From NCBI GenBank assembly GCA_027579435.1, contig JANBPK010000926.1, forward strand, positions 1-64,000: a DNA stretch of 64,000 nt. Direction: 5' to 3'. This stretch comes from Candolleomyces eurysporus (Eukaryota; Basidiomycota; Agaricomycetes; Agaricales; Psathyrellaceae). The notes beneath the pieces were generated by a model that was not told where the DNA came from, searched no databases, and worked only from the letters and a program-made list of their open reading frames with translations. Of this stretch, positions 57,671 to 64,000 are shown piece by piece (the stretch's first letter is position 1; each line of letters opens with the position of its first letter). A program made the position numbers and the translations under genes.

Positions 57671-57679
57671 TACAGTCGA

Positions 57680-58825
57680 TTTAGATCCGCCATGTACGTC
57701 AATATGATCCCCCTCTCCCGGTCTATTCGACTGTTGCTTTGAGATGGGGTACAAGGGGTGTATCAACGTCTTCGACGCTAACCCTAGGCTACCATGAGCT
57801 TTGAGTACGTTGGTCAGGAGGATTCGACGCGAACTGAAATCATCAAGTTCGAGACGAGATTAAACCATATCGCAGATGCACCCAACCTTTGGGTTCGGTG
57901 GAGGAGGTGGATATCATTGCAGTGGTCTGATTTGGGTTTTGTCCACGGTGGGAGCGGGGCTACGACGAATGTTGACCGATCTCTGAAAGCGGCGAGGAGA
58001 CTTTGCTGGATCACGTCCTGGACTGAAGAGCATATTTCTAGCTGCATCACGCTGCCGGTTGTACGGTGCACTCCTTGGGGAGCGGTGCGAGAAACTCGGG
58101 TTCCGTTTCGGTTTGAGAGGATTCTGAAAAATTGACAATCGGGAGCAAGCTTTTCCAGACGAGACAAAGACGCATTTATCCTAGATTACATTGACCCCGC
58201 ACTTTTGAACGACAATCAGAGTTGATATCTCTTCAGATGACATTTAGATAAAGCAAAAGCCAGGTTACCGCATGGATGGAGTCGATTGGCATTGACGACT
58301 ACTGTTCGAGGTCCACGTTCAAAGCGTGCGTAGCACGGGTCAAAGTCTCGTCCTACATTGAAGCAAGTTGAATCAAGCCCTAATTATCAACACTTTACCA
58401 AACTTGTTGGTTCACGCGAGCACTCACCCCTGAGGCCAATCAAATCGAACCCAAACACTTCTAGAACCTCGCCAATTGCCCTCAGAACCATTCCTTTAGA
58501 CAGCGTACAGAGCACGCAATCACAATACTGCACATTTTCGCGTCTTTCATTCTAACCGCAGAGCGCGGTAGCATCAGCCGGGGAGTGGTCGTCAGCCCTA
58601 GCGTGGGCGGTGTCTTAGAGAGCCGGATCGAGTTTGCAGAGCATGGCAAAAGCCACAGATTGTATTTACGAAAGGACGGCGCGGATCACAGCAATTCCAA
58701 AACCCAGTCTGCGCCCTTGGCGTCAAGCGTAGTTGCAGCTTTGTCTGCGTTGCGGAAAAGGAGGCTGGATCAGTGGTACTCTGCCGAAATGTTATACTCG
58801 AGAAGTGTTTGAGAGGAATGAAATG
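57680..58825. other. Intergenic stretch
   Basis: No gene is supported. It lies between the unit-3 relic and the 2OG relic. Confidence 0.35.
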
Positions 58826-58829
58826 GGCT

Positions 58830-59045
58830 CACATTGCTCTAGAGTCCTGACGTACTGCTCAACCAAACACGACAGCCGGAAGGAACTGAAAGGTAAATCC
58901 CAAAACCGCATAGAAAGGTCACTCGCATCACCCACCTGCCCATTCTCATACTCCGTCTGATAGGTATAATCAACTTCGAGTCCGGTATCTTGAAAAGACA
59001 GCTGACCCGCCACGCGACATCACAATATTCAACAGCCTCCATCTC
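58830..59045 (-). pseudogene. Fragment of 2OG oxygenase-like gene
   Basis: Collinear with 39480-39740 of the paralogue. It carries YENGQVGD, then a candidate intron, then QYVRTLEQ and a GTGAGC donor, and the upstream text TGTTGAATATTGTGATGTCG matches CGAATGTTGTGATGTTACG there. No further oxygenase sequence was recognised on either side. Confidence 0.55.
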
Positions 59046-59149
59046 CATCCTCCTCCTGATTGGTCTCCTCTATACCATCGGCTATGACCCTTACGTTTAC
59101 AGTTACGATGGTAACCTTCATTAGCCTTGCGGGAGAGTTCGGTTGGAGA

Positions 59150-59378
59150 CGCTTGAGGGATAAGGTCCATTGCAATGCTTGGTGACCTCCTAGCACCGTG
59201 GCTGGCGTAGCAACGCCAGTGGCAGCTCCGAACAGAAGCGGGGAGATAACCCAATCCCAGAGCGGAGAGAAGGGAAGGTAGTGCTTTTCCGATAGTACTC
59301 GCCAATGTTCACCCCACTGACCACTTGCGACACACCCAGAGACACGGGAACGGTGAGGCTCTTGAGAAATTCTGCATC
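59150..59378 (-). pseudogene. Decayed 12-cysteine secreted protein gene, copy 5 (exons 1-2)
   Basis: Matches the first two exons of the gene at 41649-42229. The ATG at 59378 is kept, but one base is missing before CTGGGTGTG, which shifts the signal peptide frame. The donor after exon 1 is GC instead of GT. Exon 2 remains readable as GGAATGVATPATVLGGHQA-like sequence. The cysteine exon is absent. Confidence 0.7.
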
Positions 59379-59379
59379 T

Positions 59380-60960
59380 GAAGGCGACGCTCGCCGAAAG
59401 TGCAAACGCTGAGAACGCCAGCACGTACCTGAGACGCTCCACATGCTACATATGCATATGTATTTCAACGAGAGGATTATCCGAGCTAATCGGTCAGATG
59501 GTACCTTGGTCTGAAGAGTGTGCGTCGCTACTCTGAGCGCCGGTATTATCGGTCCCGATCTGTCATTTGCAAAAGGCTTAGTGCTCAGTGCTCGAAGGGA
59601 ACGGAACGCCTGCGGGATCGGGAATGCCAAACCCTAAGACCGAGTTACTCGCAGCACCCTTAGCAGACCGACCTTTGAAAACTTACACACACACACCCTG
59701 AGTGAGATCATTTGAGTGATTGTGGCAATCTAGCTTCGAAACAGGGCGCTTAGTGGACGATACCGATTTTGCGCAACTATGAGTGGTGACAGGGATTGGC
59801 AAATGTTGAGTCATATCGAGCGTCAGACCCTAATAGCTAATTGGAGTTGATCGCCATGTTGCGTATCTTGTGATCAACTCAGAGCGCTCGTGGGTAGGTG
59901 CTCTTCTCCAGCTCTACTGAAGATGAACCTTATTCCTTAACAATCGACCCTGATAACACAACACGATTCGATGGCATCGGTCCTAAACTCAATGAAAGAC
60001 AGGGCGCAGTTCTAAAGGAGCGCTCAAACACGCTATAGACTTTATAAGGAGATTCACAAGCGGAATGGGCGGACTGGTGGGGAAACTTGATCTGGCATAA
60101 CGACAGGCATGATGGATCCGGTTTTTGCGCTGGCGGCGAGGCTGACTGGACCTACACACAAGCATACATCCGCTCAGTGCAGGGCAGTTCCCCATCCTAC
60201 TCTTTGCCCCAGGGCTATAATATCTTTATCAATTATGCAGACCCAATTCACTGGACCTAAACCTGTAAGGAGATCCAGTCCACTCAACTCAAGACAAAAC
60301 GCCACATTACAACAGAACGACCAATGAGACAGTGTGCCTTTGTACTGGGTCAGTCAGGGTAAGCAGAGACTGACCGGTCGAAGCGCTGGAAAACGATTTG
60401 AACGGAATATTGAACGTTAGTCAGAATTTAAGTTAAGACGGAGAAAGGTTTCTCCACAATCAGTCAGGTGGAACCAGGTTGACCCGGGCGTCAACTTGTC
60501 AAGTTATTCTCAAAAGATCAAAATGACAGTACGAGCNAAAAAAACATCACCAAGCGGAGGCTGTTCAAGAGAGTTTATTCTACGCGGTGCGTAGGCGGCG
60601 GGACCGAACATATGGCTGCAAATGGATAGAGTATAACACCACACTGTACACATAGCCATGTCCTACGATGGAGATTAAATATTCGTATCTCAAGAATGAC
60701 AGACTGGATTTAGTGAGCTCATATAGAATTTCAAAAGTTTGGTATTTGGTTCTCGCATAAGAATGATACACAAACAGTATTTAGTGACCTCGTGGAGAGT
60801 CGAAACCTAGGTTTTCCTTCAACAAGAATGCCGAATCTCCGAACGAGGAAGGAGAGCTGCGATCCGTTCAATTCTGAGTCCGATGACAATAGCCGCTGCA
60901 GCAACCAGGGGAAATGCGCCTGTGGCAATTTTTCGATCGATTCACCGAGTTCGACTCTCG
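59380..60960. other. Intergenic stretch upstream of dsRBM gene 4
   Basis: 59400-59500 is the conserved upstream block of the relic secreted-protein gene. The rest has no recognised content. N at 60538 before an A run. Confidence 0.4.
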
Positions 60961-60987
60961 AAAAGGGTACTAGCATGCAGTGTCTGA

Positions 60988-60994
60988 TATAAAA
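60988..60994 (+). promoter_or_regulatory. TATA box of dsRBM gene 4
   Basis: TATAAAA 54 bp before the ATG, preceded by AGCATGCAGTGTCTGA. Confidence 0.65.
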
Positions 60995-61041
60995 ACAGAG
61001 GAAGAATCAAGTCTTGCTGCAGATTACAGTCGAAAGGCGTT

Positions 61042-61430
61042 ATGTCTGACGGTCAGTATTGGCCTTCATCTTCCTTCCTCTCCTCAACGTTCACCGTGCA
61101 ACTTCAAACTACAGGATCGTGTATCAAGTTCAACAATGCTACACAACGAATTTACGGAGGCGTCCTTTCCCCTATTGTTTACGTTTGGGAGACGAACGAC
61201 CCAGTCAATCCATGGTACGCCGAAGCCCGACGTAGGTATCCACGTATGAACAATATCCTTCCGAGTATGCTGATGTCAATACCTTTACAGTTGTCAGTGG
61301 CGACAATGTTATAATGAGGTTCCCCCAGGCATCGGCGCCTAGGAGGCGGAGGGCGAAGCACCTCGCTGCGAACACTGCATACCAATGGCTCCGTGCCCAA
61401 TTTCCAAATATCAACCTAACTAACGTCTAA
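61042..61430 (+). CDS. Solo dsRBM-like protein, gene 4
   Basis: Exons 61042-61051, 61115-61231, 61291-61430 give 88 aa. It begins MSDGSCIKFNNATQRIYGGV, then SPIVYVWETNDPVNPWYAEA and RLVSGDNVIMRFPQASAP, and ends RRRRAKHLAANTAYQWLRAQ and FPNINLTNV. Strand order and the basic patch of the last helix are kept (RRRRAK). AKHLAA replaces AKDLAA. It lies 1.7 kb from a decayed secreted-protein gene, mirroring the intact order on the left (41649-45333). Predicted dsRNA-binding single-domain protein. Confidence 0.82.
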
Positions 61431-61434
61431 AGAG

Positions 61435-62315
61435 GCTCTGCATTCTCCAACAGACCATTTTGTTATATGTTTGCAGCATGGTGTCCAAATGTGCAGTGTA
61501 CGTTGAGCGAACGAATAAATTTTCTCCGGGCAAGTTACTTCATGTGTAAGTTGCCAAAGTTGGTCTGCCGTCACTGACACCAACGCTCGAGCCGAATAGA
61601 GAGGGAAACCCCCGAGAAAGACCTATCGTTCGTTGTCTTGGTAACTATGAAGGCTAGCGGCGACTGTCCCAGCCGAACGTGAGCCCGGGGAGATGTCCAT
61701 CCACTTAGCCGTGCTCCGTGTGGGGCGTCTAGGTGTCTGGAGCTATCCCCATTAAATCAACTGACGAGGCGTGTATATCGGTATCGGATACATGAGGGTC
61801 TCGGTGAGTGACATCGGCCGTCTGAATCGCCGCAAGTATTGGAACATGCCATTCCAGGACTCTCTTAGCTCGAGGTCCACGCTGTCCATCAAACATGAAC
61901 CTGCCTCTTTTTAAATACCATTCCACCCCCATCAGGTTTTGCGTTGAGATGGCACAGGAATATACCGCACACATTAACATTGCTTGGGAACCTAAATTTG
62001 CAGACCGGATCAGTAACGAGGTGAATCAATAGCGGCCAACTTTATGCCCCCGTTCAAGGTACGCGTTCACCCCTCCACAACTATATCTGTTTTTACGGGG
62101 CAGTGGATACATCATCGATAGCTCGGTATACAGCGATACACGATACACGTGCAAGAGTGCGTCCGTTTCACAGGATCAATTGTCCGGTGCTCAGCATCTC
62201 TACCTTCCCCAAGTTATCCTTGCAACGAGTTCGCATAGCATTCCATAGTCACTGCCATACCGAGACAACATTCCAACGCCCTTCCAAATAGATGGATGGG
62301 ATATGTAAGATAGGA
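61435..62315. other. 3' flank of dsRBM gene 4
   Basis: No gene is supported. The first ~100 bp share the 3' flank pattern of the other units. Confidence 0.4.
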
Positions 62316-62319
62316 GAGG

Positions 62320-62600
62320 TGGCGGAGCCAGGTTCCAACCAAGAACGAAAGGTTTCCGAGCTATGGCGTGACAGTCTGTGGCGTCGAGTCACAAAACGAG
62401 GCACCACACGTTTTCTCTCCGTGATTATAATCTCCTCTAGCTCTTCATTCCTAGGGACTCGAAGAGAAAGGATATACTGCTCGTCATGTCCATGCGGCCC
62501 TCAGCGTCGGCACCATTCGCATCACTAAACCACCAGGCGACGCCGATAGGTCAAGGCCACCAGCCACAACACAACAGCAAAATTTTTTCACGCCTGAGCA
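62320..62600. repeat. dsRBM-unit downstream repeat
   Basis: Copy of the block at 50830-51140, with ATCACTAAACCACCAGGCGA and GGTCAAGGCCACCAG. Confidence 0.6.
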
Positions 62601-62939
62601 GCCTAGGATGAGAAATCCGTGCTAGCTTCTAGACCACGACCCGTTTGCTTTTCTCGAAGTCACAATTAAGCTCGACCCCAAATCCTGTGGAGGCTGTAGG
62701 ATTAGGAACTGGCGCTGGAGTAGGCGGGGCAGAGGAAGAAGGGCCATAGGTACAGCATTAGCTCCTATGGTCGAAGAACCGAGTTCAAGCCTCCACAATT
62801 GAGTCCTCTCGCCCCGAGCTCCAAGAAAGACGAATGGGAAGATGACACGAACGATAACGACGACCATTTTAGCTTGCACTAACCCTCTTCCTCACTCAGA
62901 CGCCTCCTCCAACTAGCAGTAGTATCACCACCGCCCTAA

Positions 62940-63450
62940 AAAGCACCTCCACGCTCAACATAGGTATGAATCGGTCTATCTGCAGATGGCCCATAACCCT
63001 AGTTCATGACAGCGATGACGACGACGAACTAAATGCTCCCCCGTCGCTTGTCAAGGCCGATACAAATTCAAAGTCCCTAGCGCCTTTACCGCAGATCCAA
63101 CACCTTCACCCTCGCTAGACAGTTCCCACCTCCACGCCCTAGCCACTCGCCATCCGTGCCTTCTTCAAGCCTGCGCCATGTTGATGGACATGAGGACTTG
63201 TGCCGTGCATTTTTGAGAAGAGAATCCAGAAGTGATAATTTTCGGGTGCGAGGAGGGGGGTGGAAGTGCCCGAGGATTGATTTGCCAATGCGGACGAGGA
63301 AAGTCGGGTACGGTTGGCGGAAACTTCATGGCAGGATTTCTCCCGAGCGAAATTCCAACCGGGGCATGAGGAAGAGCAAGTACAAGGGAAAAGCGATCAG
63401 CGATCACTTTTCCTGCTACCCCAAGCGTCTAGGGAGGCTGTGTGCTTGGG
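62940..63450 (-). pseudogene. Relic of unit membrane-protein-like gene (unit 4)
   Basis: DNA alignable to 52230-52700 (CATAGGTATGAATCGGTCTA against CATAGGTATGGCTCGGTCTA). On the minus strand only an unrelated-looking frame remains, and the hydrophobic segment is lost. Confidence 0.35.
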
Positions 63451-63619
63451 TTTCCTGAACTCTCATTCAGAGATGCCGCTATCCCGATCGAATCGCGCAG
63501 TTCCACCTTTTCGCGGAGGAGCTTTAATTGCCGAAGAATGCTTAGTGGGGCATACTCTCAAGCCTGATAGAGACCCGCCATTGTACCGTGCTGAATGTCA
63601 TGCCTAGTTCGCGGGTGAT

Positions 63620-64000
63620 GTGGGCAGACGATGCCTTCACAGAGAAATAATTCAAAGTGTCCCAGGTGCCCTTTTCACGGGTCAGAATGAACCAACCACT
63701 TGACGCTCACTCAGTGCCTCGAATCATCCCCAACTGCGATGGCCATGCAGCTGGATCAGATATGGTGAGTGCCTACGCTGAGGCTTGAATCCGATCTTAA
63801 AGAAGTGTTAACTTCGAATATCGGACTGTATCAGCCATCGCGTCTTTCATCCTTGGCCTTGTAGAGCATCCGAAGTCCTGAAAAAAGCTCAGGCACAAGT
63901 CAACTCGGTTGTCAAACCAGGAAATTTGCTTGAATTTGAACATGAATCCTCTACCGTACATAACCCGGACCGCGATCAACTACGGGGCGCTGCAATGGAG
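63620..64000 (+). pseudogene. Cytochrome P450 relic at right edge
   Basis: DDAFTEK is followed by a TAA where paralogues read EETIQGVAG. The AGSD micro-exon (CTGGATCAGATATG near 63752) and VSAIASFILGLVEHP follow. One base is missing in the HPEVLKKAQAQ segment, and the K-helix region is broken (INYGALQW). The sequence continues past the window. Confidence 0.8.

Noticed and set aside
1..64000. CRISPR arrays, rRNA, bacterial operons
   Set aside because: No regularly spaced repeats or rRNA-like sequence. The intron-rich gene structure is fungal.

Overview
The window looks like nuclear DNA of a basidiomycete fungus, most likely an Agaricomycete. Reasons: genes split by many ~45-70 nt GT..AG introns, microsomal P450s of the fungal O-methylsterigmatocystin-oxidoreductase-like type, a large fungal 2OG-Fe(II) oxygenase-like gene, and a Ctr copper transporter. 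A Cantharellales species (Rhizoctonia/Ceratobasidium-like) would fit, but this is a guess. No rRNA, tRNA, CRISPR or prokaryotic feature was seen.

Left part (1-34 kb): a tandem array of one cytochrome P450 family. Eight genes are complete or nearly so, one is cut by the left edge, and relics lie at 19.5-20.3, 24.4-24.7 and 63.6-64 kb. I fully traced the gene at 21902-24162: 12 exons, 1605 coding nt, 534 aa, with internal micro-exons of 10 and 14 nt. The array has two subfamilies. Subfamily A (starts at 5560, 6858, 11787, 18879, 21902, 30790) shares a conserved promoter and an upstream dyad built on CACGATCGC..GCGATCGTG. Subfamily B (starts at 685, 14845, 33467) lacks these; each B gene has, just upstream, a gene for a small secreted 12-cysteine protein. 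That partner is intact next to the third B gene and decayed next to the other two. A Ctr copper transporter (26.0-26.6 kb) sits inside the array.

Middle (35-43.5 kb): a large 2OG-Fe(II) oxygenase-like gene, a shortened and frameshifted paralogue, a second intact 12-cysteine secreted protein, and an unidentified gene.

Right part (44-63.5 kb): four intact, nearly identical genes for ~84-89 aa proteins that consist of a single dsRNA-binding-motif-like domain. They are spaced 4.4-5.9 kb apart in duplicated units that also carry noncoding repeats and a decayed membrane-protein-like gene. One unit carries a ~1 kb hAT-like non-autonomous transposon that is absent from the sister units. A decayed copy of the order 2OG - secreted protein - dsRBM lies at 58.8-61.4 kb, and a P450 relic follows at the right edge, so the P450 array and the dsRBM cluster have exchanged or co-duplicated segments.

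Functionally this is an accessory, fast-duplicating region: oxidative enzymes, secreted Cys-rich proteins and tiny RNA-binding-domain proteins. No polyketide synthase, NRPS or terpene synthase is present, so no complete biosynthetic cluster can be claimed. Ten N characters occur, most of them beside homopolymer runs, and the two that fall in P450 exons disrupt the frame, so several apparent frameshifts may be assembly artefacts.
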